Assembly: GCA_002085305.1 (NCBI GenBank)
Contig: NATJ01000045.1
Span: 1 to 7,097, forward strand
Length of the DNA: 7,097 bases
Reading direction: 5' to 3'
Origin: Epsilonproteobacteria bacterium 4484_65
GTDB lineage: Bacteria > Campylobacterota > Campylobacteria > Campylobacterales > Sulfurovaceae
A program made the position numbers and the translations under genes. The notes under the pieces are model-generated. The model was not told the DNA's origin. It ran no database searches and worked only from the letters and a program-made list of their open reading frames with translations. This document shows, piece by piece, positions 1 through 6,190 of this stretch. The stretch's first letter is position 1, and every line of letters starts with the position of its first letter.

Positions 1-899
1 ACCCATACCATACCTACACCCATGTTGAAAGCTCTGTACATCTCTTCTTCATCCACATATTGGCTCATAAACTCAAAGATAGGAAGCACCTTGATAGAAT
101 CTTTATTTACAATAGCTCTCATGCCCTCTGGAAGGACTCTAGGGAGGTTTTCTACGATTCCCCCACCTGTAATGTGGGCTAGGGCTTTTACGTACTGTTT
201 ATTGGCTTTATACTCTTTTACATAGATACGTGTTGGCTCCAAAAGTGTATCAACCAAAGGCTTGCCTTCAAACTCTGTCTCAAGACTCATACCCAGTTTA
301 TCAAAAAAGAGTTTTCTTACCAGTGAATACCCGTTAGAGTGAACACCTGAACTTGGCATAGCGATGAGGACCTGCCCCTCTTTTACATTGGCAACGGTAT
401 CCATCTCTGAACGCTCTGCAATACCTACAGCAAAGCCTGCAAGGTCAAAGTCATCATCTGAGTACATCCCTGGCATTTCAGCTGTTTCACCACCTACAAG
501 CGCACACTCTGAACGGCGACAACCCTCTGCGATACCGGCAACCACATCTTTTGCATTTTGGGGAAGCAGTTTACCTGTTGCATAATAGTCAAGGAAGAAC
601 ATCGGTGTACCGTTATTACAAATAAGGTCATTGACACACATTGCCACAAGGTCAATACCTACTGTATCTAGTTTCCCACTTTCTATAGCGATACGAAGCT
701 TCGTACCTACACCATCTGTGGCAGAAAGGATCACTGGCTCTTTATAGCCTGATGGAAGTGCATAAGCACCTGCAAATGAACCGATGCCACCAATGACGTT
801 TTTATCAAAAGTTGACTTTACATCACTCTTGATCGCTTCTACAAATTCATTACCTGCATCGATATCTACACCGGCATCTTTATATGATATATTTGACAT
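1..899 (-). CDS. purM: Phosphoribosylformylglycinamidine cyclo-ligase (AIR synthetase), C-terminus cut by window edge
   Basis: PurM catalyses the ATP-dependent closure of FGAM to aminoimidazole ribonucleotide, the fifth step of de novo purine synthesis, in the cytosol. Reading from the ATG at 899 gives about 299 residues of a family usually near 330-350, so only the C-terminal end is missing. Family motifs are clear: SATDGVGTKL (about 59-68) in the nucleotide-binding region, CVNDL (88-92), FFLDYYATGKL (101-111), GGETAEMPGMY (136-146), then SSGVHSNGYSLVRKL and HITGGG followed by ENLPRVLP. The start is fixed by its overlap with the upstream gene: the stop TAA at 901-899 shares its last A with the purM ATG (TAATG), an arrangement that suggests translational coupling. 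No frameshift is seen. It is the last visible gene of a minus-strand operon with a DUF2892 protein and an MTH1187-type protein. Identification is secure. Confidence 0.96.
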   Translation of the reverse strand, partial: MSNISYKDAGVDIDAGNEFVEAIKSDVKSTFDKNVIGGIGSFAGAYALPSGYKEPVILSATDGVGTKLRIAIESGKLDTVGIDLVAMCVNDLICNNGTPMFFLDYYATGKLLPQNAKDVVAGIAEGCRRSECALVGGETAEMPGMYSDDDFDLAGFAVGIAERSEMDTVANVKEGQVLIAMPSSGVHSNGYSLVRKLFFDKLGMSLETEFEGKPLVDTLLEPTRIYVKEYKANKQYVKALAHITGGGIVENLPRVLPEGMRAIVNKDSIKVLPIFEFMSQYVDEEEMYRAFNMGVGMVW

Positions 900-1120
900 T
901 AGTTATTGTCCTTTACGTTAGTCTCTTCACAAGGAGGAAAGATCTTCTTTAAAATGATAAGCCCCGGACAAAATCCGGTAAACCCGGCTACAAGAAGTGA
1001 GATCATCATCGCCAGCATCACCAAGAATGCCACTTTGAACATCTGAGCACCTGCCAATCCCATAATAAAACCTAAGATTATCGCCTGTATGATTCTTTGC
1101 ATTCTTTCAGCACACAACAT
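899..1120 (-). CDS. Small DUF2892 (YgaP-type transmembrane domain) inner-membrane protein
   Basis: This 73-residue protein has two hydrophobic segments (about 9-27 and 29-47) followed by TGFCPGLIILKKIF (about 48-61). The FCP motif after the second helix followed by L..ILKK is typical of the DUF2892 family, the membrane part of YgaP-like proteins. A short polar tail (ETNVKDNN) follows. No rhodanese domain is attached, so this is the stand-alone form, whose function is unknown. Some relatives occur near sulfur or redox genes, but nothing here shows that role. The start at 1120 is supported by AAGGA seven bases upstream; a second Met at residue 7 is possible but has no better ribosome site. The stop overlaps the purM start by one base, so the two are probably translated together. 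Family is likely; function is open. Confidence 0.8.
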   Translation of the reverse strand: MLCAERMQRIIQAIILGFIMGLAGAQMFKVAFLVMLAMMISLLVAGFTGFCPGLIILKKIFPPCEETNVKDNN

Positions 1121-1148
1121 CTGAAATCCTTGTGAAAATTTTGCTGAT

Positions 1149-1154
1149 ATTATA
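1149..1154 (-). promoter_or_regulatory. Candidate -10 box for the DUF2892-purM pair
   Basis: The minus strand carries a perfect TATAAT here, 28 bases before the DUF2892 ATG. This would place the transcript start near 1142 and give a leader of about 20 bases containing the AAGGA ribosome site. There is no clear -35 box, which is normal for the main sigma factor of Campylobacterota. A 14-base perfect palindrome, AGCTAAATTTAGCT (1154-1167), abuts the box and covers the stop codon of the upstream gene; it could be an operator or chance AT-rich symmetry. The site would allow purM expression independent of the first gene. This is inferred from sequence only. Confidence 0.45.
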
Positions 1155-1161
1155 GCTAAAT

Positions 1162-1476
1162 TTAGCTGTTTAACTTGCGCCCAAGTTTTGCCTCTACCGA
1201 ACCTATCTTTTTATTAAGTCTGCCAAGAGGTCCATCTCTCCAGTCTATTTTAATGGAACTATAGACCCGTCCACAATCTTTTTGCAACTCTTCATAGGCT
1301 TTATTAATAACAGCTAATACTTCTTCTACTGTTTCACCCTCTATAATGGTTCCCATAGGTGTAAGCTGATATTCTAATCCACTTTTATCTACGATGTCTA
1401 AAACTCTTGCTACAAATATGCTTTTACTTTGGGTTTGTTCGGTGGGGAACATGGAGAATTCTACTAATGCTGACAT
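1162..1476 (-). CDS. MTH1187/DUF77-family thiamine-binding protein
   Basis: The 104-residue product matches the MTH1187/YqgV (DUF77, UPF0045) family, small ferredoxin-like-fold proteins of about 100 residues that form oligomers; members have been shown or proposed to bind thiamine or its pyrimidine part. Visible hallmarks are the start SALVEFSMFPT (2-12), the central YQLTPMGTIIEGE (36-48) and the strand RVYSSIKIDWRDG (70-82), ending in the typical SVEAKLG (93-99). It is full length and cytosolic with no signal peptide. The ATG at 1476 is preceded by AAGGA with seven bases between, supporting the start. It is the first gene of a probable operon with the DUF2892 protein and purM; the AIR made by PurM is also the precursor of the thiamine pyrimidine, so the pairing makes metabolic sense, though this link is inference. 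Its upstream leader holds repeat element A in sense orientation. Confidence 0.88.
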   Translation of the reverse strand: MSALVEFSMFPTEQTQSKSIFVARVLDIVDKSGLEYQLTPMGTIIEGETVEEVLAVINKAYEELQKDCGRVYSSIKIDWRDGPLGRLNKKIGSVEAKLGRKLNS

Positions 1477-1498
1477 GGGTTAATCCTTTATTTTTTAA

Positions 1499-1641
1499 AT
1501 TTCCTCTTATTTGAATTGAGGCGTTGTTTCTCTCTTCATTTTTTTAAAAAAACGAAGCAAAAAATCGTCTCTACTCTCGAATCGCTTCGCTTTCAAGGTC
1601 GTTCGTAGAAACAATAGCACACTTCGTGTGATTTAATGGGG
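1499..1641 (-). repeat. Structured intergenic element, copy A (about 140 bp)
   Basis: This is one of two diverged copies of the same element; copy B lies inverted on the other side of the flavoprotein gene. Read on the minus strand, it folds into three hairpins. Hairpin 1 is CACAC-GAA-GTGTG (1630-1618). Hairpin 2 pairs TTGTTTCTAC (1614-1605) with GTAGAGACGA (1574-1565), ten pairs with two G.U, around a 30-base loop. Hairpin 3 is a 24-base near-palindrome (1557-1534) of CTTCG-T7 against A7-TGAAG with one G.U. A conserved tail GAGAAACAAC-G-CCTCA follows. The 5' end reads CCATTAAATCAC, like the end of copy B. On this strand the element lies between a possible promoter near 1667 and the ribosome site of the thiamine-binding gene, so it may be part of that leader. 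There is no poly-T terminator and no open reading frame. Confidence 0.75.
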
Positions 1642-1648
1642 TTTTTCT

Positions 1649-1669
1649 TATAATTATTTGGAGTATAAT
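1649..1669 (+). promoter_or_regulatory. Twin candidate -10 boxes before the flavoprotein gene
   Basis: Two perfect TATAAT hexamers lie 15 bases apart, at 1649-1654 and 1664-1669. The first would start transcription near 1661 and leave a very short leader. The second would start it at about 1676, essentially on the ATG at 1675, giving a leaderless message. A ribosome site TTTGGAG (1657-1663) sits between the boxes, 11 bases from the ATG, a rather long spacing. On the opposite strand, TATACT (1667-1662) could serve the thiamine-binding gene, whose message would then run through element A. No -35 box is seen for any of these. All are sequence-based guesses. Confidence 0.4.
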
Positions 1670-1674
1670 ATCGT

Positions 1675-2895
1675 ATGAATAATGAAAATATGATAATTAT
1701 CGGAGCAGGGGCAGCTGGGCTTTGTGCAGCTATCACATCTGCAAGAGCAGGGCAATCTGTTGTCCTGCTTGAACAAAACAATAAGATAGGCAAAAAAATA
1801 CTAGTCTCTGGTAATGGAAAATGTAACATAGATAACAAATACATCAACCTAAACCGTTTTCACGGACAAAACCCTAACTTTATAGAAGAAGTTTTAGAAG
1901 GATATGGTTTTAAAGCAGTAGAAAAGTTTTTTACATCTATAGGACTTGAACTAGTGGAGGGAAAAGAGGGGAAAATGTTTCCGATGTCTTTGCAGGCATC
2001 TTCTGTGGTAGAACTTTTAGAATATGAAGCCAAAAGAGTAGGGGTACAAATAATCTGTGACTGTACTGTAACGTCCATAGAGAGAAAGAATAATACTTTT
2101 ACAGTGGAAACTTCACAAGGTACAAAAACCTGTGAAAAACTTCTCCTGGCTTCTGGTTCACTTGCAGCACCACAGCTTGGGGGTTCCAACTCCGGGTATG
2201 CTTTTGCCACAAAGATGGGACATACCCTCATACCACGCCATCCTTCACTTGTACAACTCTGTTCTGAAGAAAATTGGGTCAAAGCCTGTGCAGGGGTGAA
2301 AGTAGCCGGGCTAGCACAACTTTATGCTAATGGCGAGTACATCACAGAGAAAAAGGGTGACCTGCTTTTCACAAACTATGGTATAAGTGGACTAGCTATA
2401 CTTGACCTAAGCCGTGAAGTCAGTACAAGGTTAGCCAACTTCGACTACTGCGAACTTAGCCTTGACCTTATGCCGGAACTTAGTAAGGAAAAACTTACTA
2501 ACTTACTATTAAAACGTATAAAAGAGGGCAGTGAGAAACCTCTGACCCTATGGCTCCAAGGCGTAATAAATAAAAAACTTATTCACATCATAGTTGAACA
2601 GTCGAAATGTAAAGCTAAAACAGAAAAAGAACTCAACAGAAAAGAGATAAACAAACTCGTACACGCCATCAAAAACCTAAAACTAAGCATCAACGACACC
2701 AAAGGCTTCCAAGGTGCAGAAGTAGCCACAGGAGGTATAAACACCAAAGAAGTTAATCCTCAAACTATGGAATCAAAACTCGTATCAAACCTTTTCTTTG
2801 CTGGAGAGATATTAGATGTTGATGGAGACAGGGGAGGGTTTAATTTTCATTTTGCTTGGGTTACGGGAATGAGAGTAAATAAACTTCTCCATTAA
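1675..2895 (+). CDS. HI0933/YhiN-family FAD-dependent oxidoreductase (BaiN-like flavoprotein)
   Basis: The 406-residue product is a full-length member of the HI0933-like flavoprotein family, annotated elsewhere as YhiN, BaiN-type or 'aminoacetone oxidase family FAD-binding enzyme'. The N-terminal Rossmann fold has G-A-G-A-A-G at 10-15 and the acidic residue E33 ending the second strand (VVLLEQ), which binds the FAD ribose. The family signature KKILVSGNGKCNI follows at 40-52. Near the C-terminus are ATGGIN (about 350) and the FAD-binding block FFAGEILDVDGDRGG leading into GFNFHFAW. It is cytosolic, with no signal peptide. The substrate is unknown for most of the family. The ATG at 1675 puts the Rossmann strand at the very N-terminus as expected; Met6 is the alternative but has no ribosome site. 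The gene stands alone between two inverted copies of one repeat, and copy B covers its last three codons and stop. Confidence 0.9.
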   Translation: MNNENMIIIGAGAAGLCAAITSARAGQSVVLLEQNNKIGKKILVSGNGKCNIDNKYINLNRFHGQNPNFIEEVLEGYGFKAVEKFFTSIGLELVEGKEGKMFPMSLQASSVVELLEYEAKRVGVQIICDCTVTSIERKNNTFTVETSQGTKTCEKLLLASGSLAAPQLGGSNSGYAFATKMGHTLIPRHPSLVQLCSEENWVKACAGVKVAGLAQLYANGEYITEKKGDLLFTNYGISGLAILDLSREVSTRLANFDYCELSLDLMPELSKEKLTNLLLKRIKEGSEKPLTLWLQGVINKKLIHIIVEQSKCKAKTEKELNRKEINKLVHAIKNLKLSINDTKGFQGAEVATGGINTKEVNPQTMESKLVSNLFFAGEILDVDGDRGGFNFHFAWVTGMRVNKLLH

Positions 2896-3024
2896 TCACG
2901 CAACGCGTGCTTGTCATGGCAAACACCCTTGTAAGCAGAGCGATTTGAAAACCATGACGACTTTTGCATACTTTTCTAGAAAAGTATGAGGAGAAACAAC
3001 ACCTCAGTTAAAATGATAGGAAAT
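2887..3024 (+). repeat. Structured intergenic element, copy B (about 140 bp)
   Basis: This copy matches copy A in inverted orientation along its whole length; the tail of about 34 bases differs at only five positions by eye. Read on the plus strand, hairpin 1 is CACGC-AAC-GCGTG (2897-2909). Hairpin 2 pairs TTGTCATGG (2911-2919) with CCATGACGA (2952-2960), nine pairs with one T.G, around a 32-base loop. Hairpin 3 is a perfect 22-base palindrome (2967-2988) centred on CTAG. The tail has GAGAAACAAC-A-CCTCA, as in copy A. The left end, CTCCATTAATCACGC, includes the final codons and TAA of the flavoprotein gene. It would form most of the 3' untranslated region of that gene. No stem is followed by a T run, so it does not look like an ordinary terminator. 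No transposase or target duplication is visible. Confidence 0.75.
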
Positions 3025-3051
3025 AGGGGAGGGGAAAGAAGTAAAGTATTA

Positions 3052-3076
3052 TGTTCCCATATGAAGTATGGGAACA
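3052..3076 (-). terminator. Hairpin terminator of bipA
   Basis: A ten-pair perfect stem (TGTTCCCATA against TATGGGAACA) encloses a five-base loop, starting 10 bases after the bipA stop codon on the minus strand. It is followed on that strand by ATAATACTTTACTTC, moderately T-rich rather than a solid T run. The position between convergent genes and the absence of other strong signals support a terminator role. On the plus strand the following bases are A-rich, so efficient termination there is less likely. Distinct from element B, which ends near 3024. Confidence 0.6.
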
Positions 3077-3086
3077 AGTTTAAAAA

Positions 3087-4904
3087 TTATTTAGCGTTCT
3101 TTTTATCTCTTGCTGCTCTTTTTCTCACTACCGGATCAAGCGATTTCTTACGAATTCTAACAGAAAGTGGTGTAATTTCGATCAACTCATCATCTTCTAT
3201 CCACTCCATCGCAGACTCAAGCGTGATCTGTCTTGGTGTGACCAGTTTGATCGCATCATCTGCACCTGATGTTCTCATATTAGTTAATGCTTTACCTTTA
3301 AGTGGGTTCACATCTAAGTCACCTGGTCTTGCAGACTCTCCGATAACCATACCTGAGTACACTTTGTCCTGTGGCTTGATGAACATAACACCACGTGACT
3401 GAAGATTGAAGATAGAGAAGGCTACTGCTTCACCATCATCCATAGACACAAGCGCACCCGGTGTTCTAGACTCAACTGTACCTGAGTAAGGTCTGTACTC
3501 TAAGTAAGAGTGGTTCATGATACCTTCACCTTTAGTGTCTGTTAAAAATTCATTTCTAAACCCAATAAGTCCACGTGCAGGAATTTCAAACTCTAGTCTT
3601 ACTGTTCCATCAGGCATTGGATTAAGTGAAGTCATATTTGCTTTTCTTTTCCCTAGTTTTTCAATAGCAACACCTTGGAACTCTTCAGGAACATCTACTA
3701 CCAGGTGCTCGAATGGCTCCATCTTCACACCATCTTCTTCTTTTGTTACAACTTCCGGACGTGCTAGCATAAACTCAAAACCTTCACGTCTCATGTTCTC
3801 TGCCAAAATACCGATCTGAAGCTCACCACGACCTGAAACTTTGAATGATGCATCACCTTGAGGCTCCATACGCATAGCAATGTTTGTCTCCATCTCTTTC
3901 TCAAGTCTCTCCGCGATCTTGTTAGATGTTACATGTTTACCTTCCTGTCCAGCCAACGGTCCGTTATTTACAGACATGATAACTGAAAGCGTAGGCTCTT
4001 CAACGTGCATAGGGTCAAGAGCAACCGGATTTTGTGGATCACATACAGAGTCACCTACATCAATATCGTTAAATCCTGCGATTGCTACGATATCTCCAGC
4101 TTCTGCTTCTTGGATCTCAATTCTTTCAAGACCTTTAAACCCGATAAGTTTAGAGATACGAGATTTAGATTTAGCTCCACATGCTTTAACAAGAAGGTAC
4201 TCATCACCTTTTTTTACTTTACCGTTAAAGATACGCGTAATACCGATACGCCCAACAAAGTTGTCAGAGTCAAGTGTAAATACTTGTGCTTGCGTATCAG
4301 CATCCGGTGAACCAACAGGGTATGGGACTTTTGTAAGAATTGCTTCAAAAAGTGGCGTCATATCTTTGTTTTCATCTTCCATTTCCCATTTTGCATAACC
4401 ATCACGTGCAGCTGCATAAAGTACCGGGAATTCAAGTTGCTCTTCATTTGCATCAAGCGCGACAAGAAGGTCAAATACTTCGTCCATTACTCTGTCAGGA
4501 TCTGAACCGTCTTTATCGATCTTGTTGATAACAACAACAGGGATAAGACCAAGAGCAATTGCTTTTTTCAAAACAAATTTAGTTTGAGGCATAACACCTT
4601 CTTGTGCATCTACCAAAAGAAGTACACCATCTACCATCTTTAAAACACGCTCAACTTCACCACCGAAATCAGCGTGACCCGGAGTATCGATGATGTTGAT
4701 CTTGTGATCACCATATACGATCGCTGTATTTTTAGAAAGGATCGTAATTCCTCTCTCTTTTTCGATAGCATCGCTATCCATAGCTCTCTCTTCTACCTGC
4801 TGGTGAGCAGCAAATGTACCAGACTGCTGAAGAAGTTCATCAACAAGTGTTGTTTTACCGTGGTCAACGTGTGCAATAACGGCAATATTTTTAATCTTTT
4901 GCAT
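3087..4904 (-). CDS. typA: Ribosome-associated translational GTPase BipA/TypA
   Basis: BipA (TypA) is an EF-G-like GTPase that binds the 70S ribosome and helps 50S assembly and stress or low-temperature growth. The 605 residues match the usual length of about 600. GTPase motifs are in order: AHVDHGKTT (11-19, G1), RGITIL (51-56, G2 region), DTPGH (73-77, G3) and NKID (127-130, G4). A domain II beta barrel, EF-G-like domains III and V, and the BipA-specific C-terminal domain follow, the last recognised by [17 protein letters not shown] and the basic end [22 protein letters not shown]. The ATG at 4904 is preceded by AGGA with six bases between. It lies downstream of dgt on the same strand with an 88-base gap and its own promoter candidate, and ends in a hairpin terminator. 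All motifs are intact. Confidence 0.97.
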   Translation of the reverse strand: MQKIKNIAVIAHVDHGKTTLVDELLQQSGTFAAHQQVEERAMDSDAIEKERGITILSKNTAIVYGDHKINIIDTPGHADFGGEVERVLKMVDGVLLLVDAQEGVMPQTKFVLKKAIALGLIPVVVINKIDKDGSDPDRVMDEVFDLLVALDANEEQLEFPVLYAAARDGYAKWEMEDENKDMTPLFEAILTKVPYPVGSPDADTQAQVFTLDSDNFVGRIGITRIFNGKVKKGDEYLLVKACGAKSKSRISKLIGFKGLERIEIQEAEAGDIVAIAGFNDIDVGDSVCDPQNPVALDPMHVEEPTLSVIMSVNNGPLAGQEGKHVTSNKIAERLEKEMETNIAMRMEPQGDASFKVSGRGELQIGILAENMRREGFEFMLARPEVVTKEEDGVKMEPFEHLVVDVPEEFQGVAIEKLGKRKANMTSLNPMPDGTVRLEFEIPARGLIGFRNEFLTDTKGEGIMNHSYLEYRPYSGTVESRTPGALVSMDDGEAVAFSIFNLQSRGVMFIKPQDKVYSGMVIGESARPGDLDVNPLKGKALTNMRTSGADDAIKLVTPRQITLESAMEWIEDDELIEITPLSVRIRKKSLDPVVRKRAARDKKNAK

Positions 4905-4961
4905 AAAATATCCTATAGATGGGTGTAAGCAAACTGTTACGATCCCTATTTATTTTCGCGA

Positions 4962-4967
4962 ATTATA
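4962..4967 (-). promoter_or_regulatory. Candidate -10 box for bipA
   Basis: The minus strand has GGG-TATAAT in the 88-base gap between dgt and bipA, which would start transcription near 4955 and give a leader of about 50 bases. No convincing -35 hexamer lies upstream; the sequence there is AT-rich, as in many Campylobacterota promoters. The leader ends in the AGGA ribosome site of bipA (4914-4911). No terminator is seen between dgt and bipA, so read-through from dgt is also possible. Confidence 0.5.
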
Positions 4968-4992
4968 CCCAAATATTCTTCTATTAATCTAC

Positions 4993-6096
4993 TTATAATG
5001 AAATACCATACATCTCATGATAAGTTTTCATTGCATACCTGTCTGTCATCGCTGCGATATAATCAGCGATGACTCTCTCTTTTCTGCGTACTTCAAAAAG
5101 CTCTTTCTGGTGAGGAGGTAACAGATCCATATCATCACTAAATGCTGAATAAAGCTCCTGTATACACTTTTTCCCGGCATACATTTTTCGTGCTATTTTT
5201 TCATGTTTATACAGTTTTGCAAGGAGCAGTTTTTTAAGCTTTTTGAGTTGCGTCGCTGTCTCTTTGGAAAAGCCCACCGGCAATTTCTCTTTAGCATTCA
5301 AAGTAGCTACAATAGGTTGATCTTCCCGATACATTTTCGCACCCGCTTTTGAATTTTCTATAAAATCTTCTACAAGCAATTTAATAAGTCCTGCAACAAA
5401 ACGATGTCTATAAAGTTTTTCATCTCTTTTAACCCCCTCTTTTTGCACTACTTCATCTACTCTGAGACAAAGTTCATCTTCCAGTAGATTATCAAAGGTG
5501 ATAAGTCCATACTTGATACCGTCATCAATATCATGAGAAGTGTACGCTATCTCATCTGCATGGTCTACTACCATCGCTTCAAGTGAGGGATGTTTTTCCA
5601 GGTCAAAACGTTGATCCAGTCCTTCCAAAAAAGGTTTTTTATAAGGGTATGAGTGTTTCAGCACACCCTCTAAAGTGGCAAAAGCAAGGTTCAGTCCATC
5701 AAAATCTTTATAGCGTTTTTCCAGCTTGGTCAACACCCTAAAGGATTGAAAATTATGTTCAAAGCCTAAAGGTCTGCCGTCTGCTTTAAGAAGCTTATCG
5801 AGTTCATCACCCCCTACATGACCAAAAGGAGTATGCCCCAGATCATGGGAAAGAGCAATGACTTCTGTAAGCGTTTCATTAAGCTTTAACATACGTGAAA
5901 GCGTCCGCGCAATCTGGCTTACCTCCAGCGAATGGGTAAGACGTGTTCGGAAATAATCTCCCTCATGGTTTAAAAAAACCTGTGTTTTATACTCTAAGCG
6001 TCTAAAAGAGCTACAATGAAGTACTCTGTCACGGTCTCTGGAATAAGGGTCTCTAAAGTCTTCTTCAAAAGAAAAAAAACGTTCATGGGATTGCAT
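4993..6096 (-). CDS. dgt: HD-domain deoxyguanosinetriphosphate triphosphohydrolase (dGTPase)
   Basis: dGTPases split dGTP, and often other dNTPs, into the nucleoside and tripolyphosphate and so limit the dNTP pool. The 367-residue product fits the shorter bacterial dGTPase type rather than the roughly 500-residue E. coli form. The N-terminal block RDPYSRDRDRVLHCSSFRRL (about 15-34) is characteristic, followed by TRLTHSLEV with metal ligand H55, ALSHDLGHTPFGH with H84-D85 plus H88 and H93, and DHADEIAYTSHDIDD with the fourth metal ligand D181 and the conserved Tyr. These complete the H..HD..D set of the HD superfamily. The ATG at 6096 has AAGG six bases upstream. It is divergent from thyX, with overlapping predicted promoters, and bipA follows on the same strand. 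True substrate preference cannot be read from sequence. Confidence 0.94.
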   Translation of the reverse strand: MQSHERFFSFEEDFRDPYSRDRDRVLHCSSFRRLEYKTQVFLNHEGDYFRTRLTHSLEVSQIARTLSRMLKLNETLTEVIALSHDLGHTPFGHVGGDELDKLLKADGRPLGFEHNFQSFRVLTKLEKRYKDFDGLNLAFATLEGVLKHSYPYKKPFLEGLDQRFDLEKHPSLEAMVVDHADEIAYTSHDIDDGIKYGLITFDNLLEDELCLRVDEVVQKEGVKRDEKLYRHRFVAGLIKLLVEDFIENSKAGAKMYREDQPIVATLNAKEKLPVGFSKETATQLKKLKKLLLAKLYKHEKIARKMYAGKKCIQELYSAFSDDMDLLPPHQKELFEVRRKERVIADYIAAMTDRYAMKTYHEMYGISL

Positions 6097-6116
6097 CGAA
6101 TACCTTTAAATAATAT

Positions 6117-6125
6117 TGCTATAAT
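6117..6125 (+). promoter_or_regulatory. Candidate extended -10 promoter of thyX
   Basis: TGC-TATAAT is a perfect extended -10 element. It predicts a start near 6132, about nine bases before the left arm of the leader inverted repeat and about 73 bases before the thyX ATG. It overlaps the dgt -10 box on the other strand by two bases, so RNA polymerase could probably not occupy both promoters at once. No clear -35 hexamer is seen. Confidence 0.55.
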
Positions 6126-6132
6126 TGTATCA
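6124..6132 (-). promoter_or_regulatory. Candidate extended -10 promoter of dgt
   Basis: On the minus strand TGA-TACAAT (6132-6124) is an extended -10 element with five of six consensus bases. The predicted start near 6117 gives a leader of about 20 bases with the AAGG ribosome site (6106-6103). Its -35 region would fall inside the left arm of the inverted repeat at 6141-6156, so anything bound there could block dgt as well as thyX. Other AT-rich -10-like hexamers are nearby, so the exact box is uncertain. Confidence 0.45.
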
Positions 6133-6140
6133 AAATAATA

Positions 6141-6190
6141 GAACTCTCTGATTAACGCAAGGTACTCATAATGGGTTAATCAGAGAGTTC
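6141..6190 (+). promoter_or_regulatory. Perfect 16-bp inverted repeat in the thyX leader
   Basis: GAACTCTCTGATTAAC (6141-6156) is repeated as its exact reverse complement at 6175-6190, with an 18-base spacer. It lies just downstream of the predicted thyX start. As RNA it would form a 16-pair hairpin at the 5' end of the message, ending three bases before the GGAG ribosome site (6194-6197). It could be a stabilising or translation-controlling leader hairpin, or a DNA operator shared with dgt. It is not a thyX-direction terminator, because AGTGGAG follows instead of T residues; on the minus strand TATTATTTT follows, so weak termination of antisense transcripts is an alternative. Confidence 0.85.

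Noticed and set aside
1477..1667. TPP riboswitch upstream of the thiamine-binding gene
   Set aside because: The expected CTGAGA and ACCTGA core motifs are absent from the leader on the minus strand, and the same element follows an unrelated gene on the other side.
1860..2282. A 140-codon minus-strand open frame within the flavoprotein gene
   Set aside because: It is antisense to a gene with a complete FAD-binding signature, and has no ribosome site or family resemblance.
2967..2988. The 22-base palindrome as an intrinsic terminator
   Set aside because: Neither strand has a T run after the stem: AGGAGAAAC follows on plus and CAAAAG on minus. The same position in copy A is also a palindrome, so it is explained as part of the repeat.
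1499..3024. Integron attC sites or an insertion sequence around the flavoprotein gene
   Set aside because: There is no matched RYYYAAC/GTTRRRY pair at the ends, no integrase or transposase gene, and no visible target-site duplication. The enclosed gene is an ordinary chromosomal family.
2986..3402. A 138-codon plus-strand open frame starting in element B and running into bipA
   Set aside because: Most of it is antisense to the well-supported bipA gene. Its start lies in the repeat, where copy A has a different reading frame because of an extra base, so the frame is not conserved.
3517..4528. Several plus-strand open frames of 60-170 codons inside bipA
   Set aside because: They are opposite-strand shadows of a gene with complete GTPase motifs, have no recognisable domains, and are rich in Ser, Leu and Ile as expected from antisense reading.
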